DNA from: Pasteurella testudinis DSM 23072
GTDB lineage: Bacteria > Pseudomonadota > Gammaproteobacteria > Enterobacterales > Pasteurellaceae
Assembly: GCF_900176075.1 (NCBI RefSeq)
Contig: NZ_FWWV01000002.1
Coordinates: 62,001 to 126,000 of the forward strand
Reading direction: 5' to 3'
DNA: 64,000 bases
Positions 18,383 to 27,387 of this stretch are shown here, in pieces. The notes beneath the pieces are model-generated. The model was not told the DNA's origin. It saw nothing but the letters and a program-made list of their open reading frames with translations, and made no database searches. Each line of letters starts with the position of its first letter. The first letter of the stretch is position 1. A program made the position numbers and the translations under genes.

Positions 18383-21124
18383 TTATTCCTTGTCATTATT
18401 TTTTTGGGTTGTCACAAACACTTTTTGATTTTGTTCGCTATACAGATTGGCTGCCATCGCTTTGATTTTCGGCAGATCAATTTCAACGCCCAACTGCTGC
18501 ATATCGCTTAAATACTGCGGATTGGCAAATTGGTTTTCGCTTAAAACTAAACGGTTAAGCCAAGTATCCACCCGTTTCAACCGCTCTTTTTCCGCTTTCA
18601 GAAATTGGCTTTTTGCCAATTTGACATCTTCTTCGCTGATTTGCGCCGGCAATGCTTGCAACACTTGATTAGCCAGCGTGATCAAACTGTCCGTCATCGC
18701 CGGATTTGCCGTAAAGCTCAGTTCACTTTCGATCCGATGGGTTTCAGGATTCAATTTGCTTTCAAAGCGCAGGCTGTAAACGCCCAAATGCTCGTCACGC
18801 AAGGACAGTTTCAATTTCTGCGTGGCGATATTTTGCAGCAGGGAAACCAATACGGCATCTTTGCCCTGCCATTGGTAAGGGGTGAAGTACCATATTTTCA
18901 CGTCCTCTTTGGGGGCGAGATTCATCGCAAAAGCGGCTCGCTGTTTACCTTCCGTCGGCAAAATGCGTGTGGACGGCAACGCTTGTCGGCGCGGAATGCC
19001 GGCTAGATAGGTTGTTACCCATTGCTGCATTTCCTGTTTGGCGAGATCATTGACAAAAAAATAGGTGGTCGGCGCCGACACCATTTTGCGCCACACCTGA
19101 TCCAAATCCTGCGGCGAGAGTGAATCCAAGGCGTCTTTCTGCGGCAACACCGCCGGATCGTCACTGCCGAAACGTAATCGGCTGAGTGCGGACAGCCGCA
19201 GATGCTCCGTGCTTTGCTGCGCCTGCATATCCAGTGAACGCCGTGTGGATTCCTTGCTTTCGTCCAAACCTTCTTTGATCGCGGTTTCCTGCTGATAAGC
19301 GTAAAACAAACGCAGCATATCGGCGATTTTGCTGTTTTCTACCTGAGCGGAAAAGGTGAGGTATTGCTCGCTCTGTTTTGCCGACAAATTCACCTTATTG
19401 ACACTTTTCCAGCGTTCCAACTGGGCAGCTTCCCAATCCAGCGGTGCATTTTGCAACACGAGCTGGGTGGCAAACTGGCTCTGCCAACGCCCCAAACCTT
19501 CGCCTTGAAAACCAGCACTGCTTTGGCTTTGGAACCAAGTTCTATCTTGCGCCAACGGGGTCTTGAGCCACACCACTTTATCCCCATTGGATAACGACCA
19601 GTGAATGACATTTTGCGCGGCGAAAACCTGTTCGGATACGATTGAACCCGATTGTTCGAGCTTGTCCAACGCCATCGGTTCAATCACTTTTTCCTGTTGC
19701 GGTGCGGCGACCGCACTTTGCTCAATCTCCGCCTGCAACTGCCGCACCCAATCCGCATCAATCGGTTCGATTTTGCTCAGGCGCGGCGCTTGGTACTGCA
19801 CAATTCGGTCAGTGGCGCCGAACCAATTTTGAATATGGCGATTAACCTCTTCAAGCGTGATCCGTTGCAGCATAGGCTCGCTAAGTGCGGCAATTTCAGG
19901 TTGGGTCAAATAAGACTTGTCCACCAGCACCGAATCCACCATCGCCTGCACCCAGCCGCGAAAATCGCGATCATTTTTATGCTGTTTGGCATGATCAATT
20001 TGCGCCTGATATTTCGCTTTTTGCGCGTTCAGCTCCTCTTGCGTAATCGGGTAGCGCTTCAGCCGTTCCATCTCGCTGAAAATCTGTGCCAACCCTGCCC
20101 TGTGGGCATCTGCGGCGACACTGCTGAACACGCCTAAGGCAACGGTTTTTTGCCCGATATCCGATTTTCGCAACACAATACTGTTCACGCCTTGCGGCAA
20201 GGTTTCGCTCTGATTTCTGAACCGCTGCGTCACCACGGCAAGCGCCAAACGATCCAGCCACCGTTGATAGCGCGCCGCTTCGGTCTGCTCACGCATGTCG
20301 CTTTCGTCGAAACGGACGATATAGGCGATTTGGCTGACCGCACTTTGCGCATCTTGCAGTTGTGTGGTGCGTAAAATATCGCTCAATTTCGGTTCCAGAT
20401 AATCACGCGGCGGTACGGTTTTACTCTCCGCCTTGCCAAAATAGGTTTGAATCAGCTTTTCCGTCGCTTGCGGTTCCAGATCGCCGACAATCAGCAGCTG
20501 CATATTATTCGGTGCATACCAAGTGCGGTAAAACGCCTGTAACTGACCGGCCGGCATGGACTCGATACTGTGTGGCGTACCGATCACCGGCGCGCGGGTA
20601 TAACGGGAATCAACCCGCACCGATTCGGTGCGCAAACGTGCCATTCTTGCACCGACGCCTTGTCCAGCACGCCACTCTTCAAGAATGATTTTACGTTCGT
20701 CGTCCAAATCCGCTTGGGTCAGCTTGGCATGAAACAGCATCTGCGAAAGTGCGGTCAATGCCTGTTGCAAATTACCGTCGGGCGGCGTGAACAGGTAAGT
20801 GGTGCTGTCATTGGTGGTCACTGCGTTATAGTTCCGCCCGCGTACCCAGTGATGTTCATGCAAAAAATTCATCACACTGGGAAACTGTTCGCTCTGCCGG
20901 AAAACCAAGTGCTCCAGCATATGCGCCACACCTGCCTGATCATCATTTTCGTCCACCGCACCGGCATAAACCTTGACTCGGATTTCAATATGTCCGGGTT
21001 CTGAATGCAGCGGAAGCAAGGTGTAACGTAACCCGTTTTGCAAACGGCCAAAGAGCGGTTCACTGACTTCGGCGAAGCTGAATGTTGAAATCAGGCACAA
21101 AAAAAGCGTAAAGAGTAATCGCAT
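18383..21124 (-). CDS. pqqL: PqqL/FusC-type periplasmic M16 zinc protease
   Basis: 913 residues with a signal peptide (about 1-18, cut after SFA). The inverted zinc motif HMLEH (68-72, HxxEH) is intact, and a downstream Glu in KIILEEWR is the third ligand; the second half is the inactive M16 domain pair. Length fits PqqL (about 930). In E. coli and Pectobacterium the homologue degrades a small protein (ferredoxin in FusC) imported by the partner TonB-dependent receptor so that its cofactor can be used. Here it lies between the receptor gene and the ABC gene, and a hairpin in the gap upstream may reduce its expression relative to the receptor. Confidence 0.92.
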   Translation of the reverse strand: MRLLFTLFLCLISTFSFAEVSEPLFGRLQNGLRYTLLPLHSEPGHIEIRVKVYAGAVDENDDQAGVAHMLEHLVFRQSEQFPSVMNFLHEHHWVRGRNYNAVTTNDSTTYLFTPPDGNLQQALTALSQMLFHAKLTQADLDDERKIILEEWRAGQGVGARMARLRTESVRVDSRYTRAPVIGTPHSIESMPAGQLQAFYRTWYAPNNMQLLIVGDLEPQATEKLIQTYFGKAESKTVPPRDYLEPKLSDILRTTQLQDAQSAVSQIAYIVRFDESDMREQTEAARYQRWLDRLALAVVTQRFRNQSETLPQGVNSIVLRKSDIGQKTVALGVFSSVAADAHRAGLAQIFSEMERLKRYPITQEELNAQKAKYQAQIDHAKQHKNDRDFRGWVQAMVDSVLVDKSYLTQPEIAALSEPMLQRITLEEVNRHIQNWFGATDRIVQYQAPRLSKIEPIDADWVRQLQAEIEQSAVAAPQQEKVIEPMALDKLEQSGSIVSEQVFAAQNVIHWSLSNGDKVVWLKTPLAQDRTWFQSQSSAGFQGEGLGRWQSQFATQLVLQNAPLDWEAAQLERWKSVNKVNLSAKQSEQYLTFSAQVENSKIADMLRLFYAYQQETAIKEGLDESKESTRRSLDMQAQQSTEHLRLSALSRLRFGSDDPAVLPQKDALDSLSPQDLDQVWRKMVSAPTTYFFVNDLAKQEMQQWVTTYLAGIPRRQALPSTRILPTEGKQRAAFAMNLAPKEDVKIWYFTPYQWQGKDAVLVSLLQNIATQKLKLSLRDEHLGVYSLRFESKLNPETHRIESELSFTANPAMTDSLITLANQVLQALPAQISEEDVKLAKSQFLKAEKERLKRVDTWLNRLVLSENQFANPQYLSDMQQLGVEIDLPKIKAMAANLYSEQNQKVFVTTQKNNDKE

Positions 21125-21144
21125 AATAGAGAACTTCTTAAAAA

Positions 21145-21174
21145 GTAAAGCCTCTCGCTGCCGACAGCGAGAGG
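21145..21174 (-). terminator. Hairpin between receptor and protease genes (attenuator-like)
   Basis: CCTCTCGCTG (21174-21165 on the minus strand) pairs perfectly with CAGCGAGAGG (21160-21151), followed by CTTTACTTTTT. The U tract is interrupted, so it probably allows partial read-through from the receptor gene into pqqL and yddA. Confidence 0.7.
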
Positions 21175-21203
21175 GAATTGATCAATCAAAAAATTTGTTC
21201 AAC

Positions 21204-23702
21204 TTACCAGTTATAACTTACGCCTAACCAGAAGTTACGGCCCATTTTGTAGGTGCTGGAACCGGAAGAGGAAGACGCGGCAATAACACGGCGATTCAAT
21301 ACGTTATTAATATCTACCGTAAATTCTAAAAATTGCGTTTTAAACGTCGGCTGTTTGTATGCGAAGTGCCAATCCCACATAAAATAACTCCCCTGTTTAT
21401 ATTCATCATAAACCAAGACATCACCGACATAATTACCGCATACGCTGTAATCAGTCGGGCAAACACCGGAGGAAGTGGTGTAACCTCGATAACCGGCAGA
21501 ATAGCTAAAACGTTGCGACCAATCCAATCTCAAATCAGGGAAATGGGTATCCAACGTAAAGAAAGCAGACCACGGCGTGTTATAATCCGTTGTCGGTAAT
21601 TGCGTGATATCTTTCAAAGTACCGTTCACAATGGCTTTATCGTAATCATAGCCGGTTTCTCTGACGGCATAGGTAGAAAAGTTGCTTTCCGAATCAGAAA
21701 TTTGCGCTCCTAATGACCAATTTATTGTCGCATATTTAAATTGATAAGCCTGTTCCGGTTTAATATTGAGTGTGAACGTATCCGTTTTGCTGCGCCCCAA
21801 ATTTGTCATATAGTAAGTGTTTACACCATCAGCATTTTTAGCCGTTGAGCCTGTACGAACAAATTGGTCTTTACTATGACGGTTTACCCATTTCAATGTT
21901 AAGCGCGTATCGTATAACTTTTGTGAAAAACCTAAAACGTACTCATCACTATAGGGGGTTTTCAAGTCCGAGACATCATAGCTTGTGCCTGTAGCGGGAG
22001 TACAATTATAAGTGCCGGTAGCTCTGGTGTCTGTACAAGTTGTTCTTGTGCCAATTAAATTGCGTAATTTATAGGTTAAGACACTGCCGGAATAATAACG
22101 GTTGACGCCCCCGAACAGTTGGGTTGAATCATCGCCGAATACGTCATAAGACGTAGAAAAACGCGGTGCTAAATTGTTATTTCCCAAAAATGCACTACGA
22201 TCAAGACGTAATCCGATAGTGGCACTTAGGTTTTTCCATTTCATACTATCTTCAATATACACTGCGTAGTTGTCATCATTTGCCGAAACGTTACGCGCCG
22301 GATGCAAGGTGTAAGATGTTAAATAACCGTTAGCGTTATAAACATTAAGATAGCTGTCACTGTCACGTTTATATTTTGCTCCGGCACTGATATATTCCCA
22401 GCCGGCTTTCAAATCATGCTCGATAGCTGCTGTAGCCAACGTATTAAAACTAAAATCTTGTTTAAAGGTTACACTCTCTCTTTCCGTACTAAATTGACCG
22501 TACCCGCCAAATTGAGATGAAGAACAAGCGGCGTTAGTACACCAATCGTAAGCACCTCTGGTATTATTATAGTTATAATAATTTTGCTCCTCATGCTTAA
22601 CGCTATTGCCTGATTTTTTATAGGCCATCACCGATGACATTTTTCCCCAATCAAACTCCTTATCCCACTGCAGGCTAGCCTGGAAACCGCCCCCCGTATT
22701 GGTAAACCCACCGTTTTTAATATTTTTCTTAAAATATTCCGAACGGTGCGGAGAATACATGAGAGTGGCTTTCCATAAATCACCGTTATCCGGCAAATAG
22801 ACGCCTTTTAACAAATAACTCTCATTAATACGGCGTTGTGTATCCCATTGATCTAAATAGGCATGGTGATATGGAATCTTAGACTCTGAACGATTATAAG
22901 AAAATAAAAGGCTGGCTTTTTCACTTAAAGGCTGGCTGACATGAATGCCGTATTGTTGCTTTGTAAATTGTGGTTGATCACCTAAATTTTCCGCTTTATT
23001 GTAAGATTCTTCCGTCCCTTCCTGTAAATAGAAACTCGCCCAAGTATCACGGGTAGTGCGGTAGAATAGTTTACCGGAGGATTTATCCAAACGCGGATCG
23101 ATCAATTCCGCATTAATCACACCACCGGTAAAGCGTCCGTATTTAGCGGAAATATTGCTGTCAAATACTTCCACATTTTTCAACAAACTGGTATCAACCC
23201 AGAAAGATTGAGTACCGCCGGAAGGTAAATCGGTAGGGCTATAACCTTCTACGTCGTTACCGCCGCTGGTTAAAGCATTATTAGCCGCCGGATTTAAATT
23301 ATCATTATTGGATAAGCCATCAATGGTGTAGTTATTGTTATAGTATTTTTCACCGTTAATGGAAACTTCATTTGGGGCTATTTCACCGGCTGCTGTTGAT
23401 TTATCCGCCGTATTGGAAAACTGGATATTCGGGTTGTTTCGCAATAATTCAGTAATATTGCCGTCTCTTAACGGACGATTGTTAATCTGCTCTTCAGTAA
23501 TCTTTTGTGTACCGACTTGTTGGCTAAATGGCGTTCCTGAAACATGAATCGTTTCAAGTGTTGTAGACGAATCGTCCACCGCCAACGCTTCTTCGATTTC
23601 AGTCAGACTTGTTTGCGTTGCATTTTCCTCGGCATACGCCCCAAAAGAGGCATTGCCAAGCAAAATCCCCGTGACAAATAATGCAATTTTGGTTCGCTGC
23701 AT
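21204..23702 (-). CDS. TonB-dependent outer-membrane receptor (YddB/FusA-like by context)
   Basis: 832 residues from the ATG at 23702, eight bases after AGGAA; the start also gives a clean signal peptide (cut after GAYA, residue 24). A TonB box ETIHVSG (50-56) is followed by the plug domain (INNRPLRDGNITELLRNNPN and NGEKYYNNNYTIDGL) and a 22-strand type barrel ending in an aromatic residue (Trp). It would import a substrate across the outer membrane using TonB energy. The following pqqL and yddA genes suggest a small protein or peptide ligand. It lacks any USS, unlike its neighbours. The ligand cannot be told from sequence. Confidence 0.9.
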   Translation of the reverse strand: MQRTKIALFVTGILLGNASFGAYAEENATQTSLTEIEEALAVDDSSTTLETIHVSGTPFSQQVGTQKITEEQINNRPLRDGNITELLRNNPNIQFSNTADKSTAAGEIAPNEVSINGEKYYNNNYTIDGLSNNDNLNPAANNALTSGGNDVEGYSPTDLPSGGTQSFWVDTSLLKNVEVFDSNISAKYGRFTGGVINAELIDPRLDKSSGKLFYRTTRDTWASFYLQEGTEESYNKAENLGDQPQFTKQQYGIHVSQPLSEKASLLFSYNRSESKIPYHHAYLDQWDTQRRINESYLLKGVYLPDNGDLWKATLMYSPHRSEYFKKNIKNGGFTNTGGGFQASLQWDKEFDWGKMSSVMAYKKSGNSVKHEEQNYYNYNNTRGAYDWCTNAACSSSQFGGYGQFSTERESVTFKQDFSFNTLATAAIEHDLKAGWEYISAGAKYKRDSDSYLNVYNANGYLTSYTLHPARNVSANDDNYAVYIEDSMKWKNLSATIGLRLDRSAFLGNNNLAPRFSTSYDVFGDDSTQLFGGVNRYYSGSVLTYKLRNLIGTRTTCTDTRATGTYNCTPATGTSYDVSDLKTPYSDEYVLGFSQKLYDTRLTLKWVNRHSKDQFVRTGSTAKNADGVNTYYMTNLGRSKTDTFTLNIKPEQAYQFKYATINWSLGAQISDSESNFSTYAVRETGYDYDKAIVNGTLKDITQLPTTDYNTPWSAFFTLDTHFPDLRLDWSQRFSYSAGYRGYTTSSGVCPTDYSVCGNYVGDVLVYDEYKQGSYFMWDWHFAYKQPTFKTQFLEFTVDINNVLNRRVIAASSSSGSSTYKMGRNFWLGVSYNW

Positions 23703-23906
23703 AACGAGGTTCCTATCAAAAATAAGGTTAATTAGAGTAAAAAAAGTTGCTGATTCTTGCCTTAACGAGAAGACTTCGAGCATGGAGAAAAAATCGCATA
23801 GCATAATTAATTTCAACTAAAACGATTTAGCCTGTCCTTCTTTATTCTAGCACTAAAAATATATCTTTGAAAAGAGAATAAGAATAATTACTAATAATAA
23901 AATAAT

Positions 23907-23938
23907 TTAAGATTGATCGGGATCAAGATCAACCTTAA
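23907..23938. promoter_or_regulatory. Inverted repeat with three evenly spaced GATC sites upstream of the receptor gene
   Basis: TTAAGATTGATC (23907-23918) and GATCAACCTTAA (23927-23938) form an inverted repeat with one mismatch. Inside are GATC sites at 23915, 23921 and 23927, exactly six bases apart. The 268-base gap between engB and the receptor gene is otherwise AT-rich (an ATAATA-rich run at 23880-23906) with no clear gene. Confidence 0.5.
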
Positions 23939-23969
23939 ACTATTTTTTCAGATGGAGTGATATCGGGGA

Positions 23970-24611
23970 TTATTGGGCTTCGATTGCGTGGTCGGTATCA
24001 ACAAAATTCGGCGCAAACCAGCTGTCCAGTTTTGCCGCCAGTTTGTCGATGCCGATTTTATTCAGCGCGGAAAAGGCTTCGACTTGAATATCACCTTGGA
24101 ACGGTAGAATGGCTTCACGCACCAGCTTCAGTTGTTTGCTGCGCGCGCTTTGGCTGAGTTTGTCGGCTTTGGTCAGCAGCAGCAAGAGCGGTAATTTCGA
24201 GGCAACCGCCCATTCGATCATCTGTTGATCCAAATCTTTTAACGGGTGGCGGATATCCATCAAGATCACCACGCCGCCCAAACATTCGCGTTTTTGCAGG
24301 TATTCGCCCAACGCCTGCTGCCATTTGATTTTCATCTGTTCCGGTACGGCGGCGTAGCCATAACCGGGTAAATCGACGATTTTACAATTTTCTTCCACGG
24401 CAAACAGATTGATTAACTGGGTGCGTCCCGGCGTTTTCGAGGTGCGTGCCAGACTTTTTTGGTTGGTCAGGCTGTTAAGTGCGGTCGATTTTCCGGCGTT
24501 GGAGCGGCCGGCAAAAGCGATTTCGATGCCGTCGTCTTGCGGCATATGGCGAATATCCGGTGCACTGGTTAAAAAATGGGTTTTATGATAATTCAATTTA
24601 ATTTCTGACAC
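23970..24611 (-). CDS. engB: Ribosome-biogenesis GTPase EngB (YsxC/YihA)
   Basis: 213 residues from a GTG at 24611 with AGGAA eight bases upstream. GTPase motifs: GRSNAGKST (G1, about 35-43), TPGRTQ (G2), [10 protein letters not shown] (G3), TKADK (G4) and SALNK (G5). It helps assemble the large ribosomal subunit and is usually essential. It is the last gene of a short leftward group with a predicted lipoprotein and a DUF805 protein. Confidence 0.97.
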   Translation of the reverse strand: MSEIKLNYHKTHFLTSAPDIRHMPQDDGIEIAFAGRSNAGKSTALNSLTNQKSLARTSKTPGRTQLINLFAVEENCKIVDLPGYGYAAVPEQMKIKWQQALGEYLQKRECLGGVVILMDIRHPLKDLDQQMIEWAVASKLPLLLLLTKADKLSQSARSKQLKLVREAILPFQGDIQVEAFSALNKIGIDKLAAKLDSWFAPNFVDTDHAIEAQ

Positions 24612-24621
24612 GCTGTTATTC

Positions 24622-25203
24622 CTAATGTTGGTGACAAATTACCTTGTCTAAAAATGAGTGGATTTTACGGGCGCTGCCCTGTAGCAATTCCGTATAATCC
24701 TGTGCGCCGTCGGGTACGGTTCGTGTGGCATTCAGCTTGATCAGCGCTTGTTTATAATTGAGGGAAAAATCCGAGATCACGCCGAACATGCGCGGCTGTC
24801 CCTGCGGATTTTGCTGATAAAAGGTCACTGCATGCGAAACGCTCAGCGCTTGATTGCGCATAAAACGGCGGCAAATATCTTCGCTGTGCAGCCGATAAAC
24901 ATCGACAAACCCGCCCTGCCCCAATTCGTACAGTTCCAACTCGCGAATATCATGTCGGATATGCCGATTGAGCGGCTGATCCTGTCGGTTCAACGCCAAC
25001 AACAGCTTACGCTCTTCCCGCTGCTGCAACAACAAAGTGCGGTCGCCGATCGTCGCCACAGGTTGTTGGCGGTCTGCCGATGTCGAAAATGTCATCTGCC
25101 GTATCTGACCTTGCGGATCAAAAAACGACAACGTGCGGTTCGGGCTGCTGCACGCCGCTGACAAAACGGCACATATCAAGATAATAATTTGTTTTTTCAG
25201 CAT
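24622..25203 (-). CDS. Predicted lipoprotein of unknown function
   Basis: 193 residues. The N-terminus is a lipoprotein-type signal ending near AACSS (Cys18), though the residue at -3 is Ser, so lipid attachment is likely but not certain. The mature part begins with a small strand-rich region ([16 protein letters not shown]) and has no motif I know. It starts four bases after the DUF805 gene stop and ends ten bases before engB, so the three form a transcription unit. The upstream ribosome site is weak, in line with coupled translation. Confidence 0.78.
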   Translation of the reverse strand: MLKKQIIILICAVLSAACSSPNRTLSFFDPQGQIRQMTFSTSADRQQPVATIGDRTLLLQQREERKLLLALNRQDQPLNRHIRHDIRELELYELGQGGFVDVYRLHSEDICRRFMRNQALSVSHAVTFYQQNPQGQPRMFGVISDFSLNYKQALIKLNATRTVPDGAQDYTELLQGSARKIHSFLDKVICHQH

Positions 25204-25206
25204 ATT

Positions 25207-25638
25207 TTATTTCAGCCTTAACGCCAATCCTCGTTCGCCGTAACGGTTTGCTTCGGCTTGTCCGCGAAAGACTCCCCAATCCAGTAACAGCAACACCGCG
25301 AAAAACAGCGGTAAAAATTTGCCCAACGCCCACGCCATCATGCCCTCGCTATAATTGGCGATAACATAACACAGCACGGGAAAAATGACGATCGTGACCG
25401 CACTTCCACTGCGTCCGCGGTCGTGCAAGCGTTTCACCACCACTGCCAGAAAACACCAGCCCACCAGCAACAGTAAGGCAGAAGCCAAAAGTGCGGTCGG
25501 CGTTTGTTGAAACAGTTGTTGCGTTGGCAGCACGTTGGCAAGCAGCAACAGCAGCGCAAAACAAATCGCGGATCCTTGCCAAAATCCTTTGCGGTTTAAC
25601 CGCCCTTTAAAGCCAAATAAGAGTTGCAACCATGACAT
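25207..25638 (-). CDS. DUF805 inner-membrane protein
   Basis: 143 residues with four hydrophobic helices. The family pattern is clear: FGFKGRLNRKGFW at the start, VVVKRLHDRGRSG in the middle (the hallmark) and a C-terminal Asn-Arg-Tyr-Gly (EANRYG) tail. DUF805 proteins such as YhaH and YhaI have no settled function. First gene of the DUF805-lipoprotein-engB group. A USS core occurs twice in the gene and once just upstream. Confidence 0.88.
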   Translation of the reverse strand: MSWLQLLFGFKGRLNRKGFWQGSAICFALLLLLANVLPTQQLFQQTPTALLASALLLLVGWCFLAVVVKRLHDRGRSGSAVTIVIFPVLCYVIANYSEGMMAWALGKFLPLFFAVLLLLDWGVFRGQAEANRYGERGLALRLK

Positions 25639-25710
25639 AGCGTAAAAATCCTGTCGCCCGGATTATTCAAAGTGCGGTCATTATAGCGTGATTTTCGCCG
25701 GAATTCTGCA

Positions 25711-27207
25711 TTAACGCTGAATTTCGGTTGTCAAATAACGCATGCGTCCATCGGCGGCCGGAATAAAATTTTTTACTTTGTCGGAAACGCCGTAAATCGC
25801 ATCTTCGGCAAATAACGGTAGGTAATACGCCTGTTGATGAGCCAAATCAGCGATTTCGCGTAAAATATTGAGCCGTTGTTGCGAATCGCGTAAACCCCGT
25901 TGTTGATCCAACAGTGCGTCTAATTCCGGCGAGTGAATCAGCGGATTCCACGCTTGTCCGCTGTGAAACAGCAAATAGGCGCTATCACCAAAATCCAACG
26001 TCCAACCATTCCAGCCGAATTGGAAGATTTCATCGTTTTTATTGGCCGGCATCAAGCTACTGCGCAAATAAGTCTCTTGTGTGATCGGCTTCAATTCCAC
26101 CTTGAAATCCAGATCTTTGAAAAACACCGCCACTGCACGCGCCATTTCATACAGGCTGTAATTGCTACTGCGATAGTTAATCACCAACTTCTCGCCGGCT
26201 TTCACTCCCGCTTGCTGTAGCAATGCTTTGGCTTTTGCCGGATCATACGGATAAATCTTCAAATCAGGGTCATAACCAAACGTCATTTCAGTTTGTAAAC
26301 CGGCAACCGGACGACCATAACCGTTCAACAGCATATTGATCAACGCCTGTTTATCCACCGCCAGATTCAGTGCCTGACGCACGCGCACATCCTGCATCAG
26401 CGGCTCGATCAAATTAAATTGCAAGGTCTGCACGGTCAAGCCTTTCACCGCCACCACATCCACCCCTTTAACGTTTTTCACGCGCGGCACATCGGAAAAC
26501 GGCAAGTCTTGCAACACATCCAGCCGCCCCTCCAAAAATTCGCGCACCCGCACTTTTTCATCGGCGATAAAACGAAACACTAAATGCTCTACTTTCGCTT
26601 GTCCGGCAAAATAGTCTGGATTGGCGCGCAAATGCAAAATGTCATTGTCTTTCGAAGCAACGAATTTAAACGGACCTGTGCCGACCGGATTTTTATCAAA
26701 GTGGCTTTCGCCATAGGTTTTAATATAATTCGGCGGCACAATCATACCGCCGTAGCCTGCCAATTTGGTCAGGAAAGACGGGTCATGGCGGTGAAGTACA
26801 AAATCGATGGTGTAAGGATCGATAACGTTAACTTGTTTAATCGAATCATATAACGCCAGTTGTAATGCGCTGTTACCTTCGTTGCGCAACAAGCGCTCAA
26901 AGCTAAATTTAACCGATTCGGCATCAAAATGTTCGCCGTTATGGAATCTGACATCTTGACGCAGTTGGAAACGGAAACGCAGCCCGTCATCAAGAATTTG
27001 CCAGCTTTGCGCCAGCCCGGGTTTCAGCTCAAACGTTTCAGTTCTCAGCACTAAGCCATCATATAGATTAGAGGCGACAGCGCCCCAGAACATAGTATAA
27101 CTATCAATCGGATCCCAACTTAACGGGGCATGGCGTTTGCCGATAAACAGAGTTTCCGCTTGCACCAACCCACTGAACAATAACAGAAAGATCAAAAATT
27201 TTTTCAT
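25711..27207 (-). CDS. Periplasmic substrate-binding protein, peptide/nickel (SBP family 5), orphan
   Basis: 498 residues from the ATG at 27207 (a GTG lies one codon earlier). Signal peptide about 1-17, cut after VQA. The family 5 signature is spread over LVLRTETFELKPGLAQSWQI and RLRQDVRFHNGEHFDAESVKFSFERL, with NPVGTGPFKF near 170 and VRQALNLAVDKQALI near 280. Homologues bind peptides, nickel or heme for Dpp/Opp-type ABC importers. No permease or ATPase gene is nearby, so it may serve a transporter encoded elsewhere, as HbpA does in Haemophilus. Ligand unknown. Confidence 0.9.
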   Translation of the reverse strand: MKKFLIFLLLFSGLVQAETLFIGKRHAPLSWDPIDSYTMFWGAVASNLYDGLVLRTETFELKPGLAQSWQILDDGLRFRFQLRQDVRFHNGEHFDAESVKFSFERLLRNEGNSALQLALYDSIKQVNVIDPYTIDFVLHRHDPSFLTKLAGYGGMIVPPNYIKTYGESHFDKNPVGTGPFKFVASKDNDILHLRANPDYFAGQAKVEHLVFRFIADEKVRVREFLEGRLDVLQDLPFSDVPRVKNVKGVDVVAVKGLTVQTLQFNLIEPLMQDVRVRQALNLAVDKQALINMLLNGYGRPVAGLQTEMTFGYDPDLKIYPYDPAKAKALLQQAGVKAGEKLVINYRSSNYSLYEMARAVAVFFKDLDFKVELKPITQETYLRSSLMPANKNDEIFQFGWNGWTLDFGDSAYLLFHSGQAWNPLIHSPELDALLDQQRGLRDSQQRLNILREIADLAHQQAYYLPLFAEDAIYGVSDKVKNFIPAADGRMRYLTTEIQR

Positions 27208-27337
27208 CACTTAATTGTCTCTGATGTTTATCTAATGTTATGAGTTTACAAAAAACAACAAAAACATACCATAACATATGGTAAAACAACTACATCAAAA
27301 AACAAACTGTCATTTGGTTAATTTGTGATCAGCGACA

Positions 27338-27365
27338 AATAAAAAAGAGCCGATATTTACGGCTC
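27338..27365 (-). terminator. Terminator of proS
   Basis: Minus-strand GAGCCG-TAAATAT-CGGCTC hairpin (27365-27347) followed by TTTTTTATT. It lies 22 bases after the proS stop. Confidence 0.9.
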
Positions 27366-27387
27366 CCCTGATTTTTATTGTACTGAT

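Noticed and set aside
23877..23906. Fur-box-like AT-rich stretch before the TonB receptor gene
   Set aside because: GAATAAGAATAATTACTAAT matches the 19-bp Fur consensus too poorly; iron control of this gene is plausible but not shown here.
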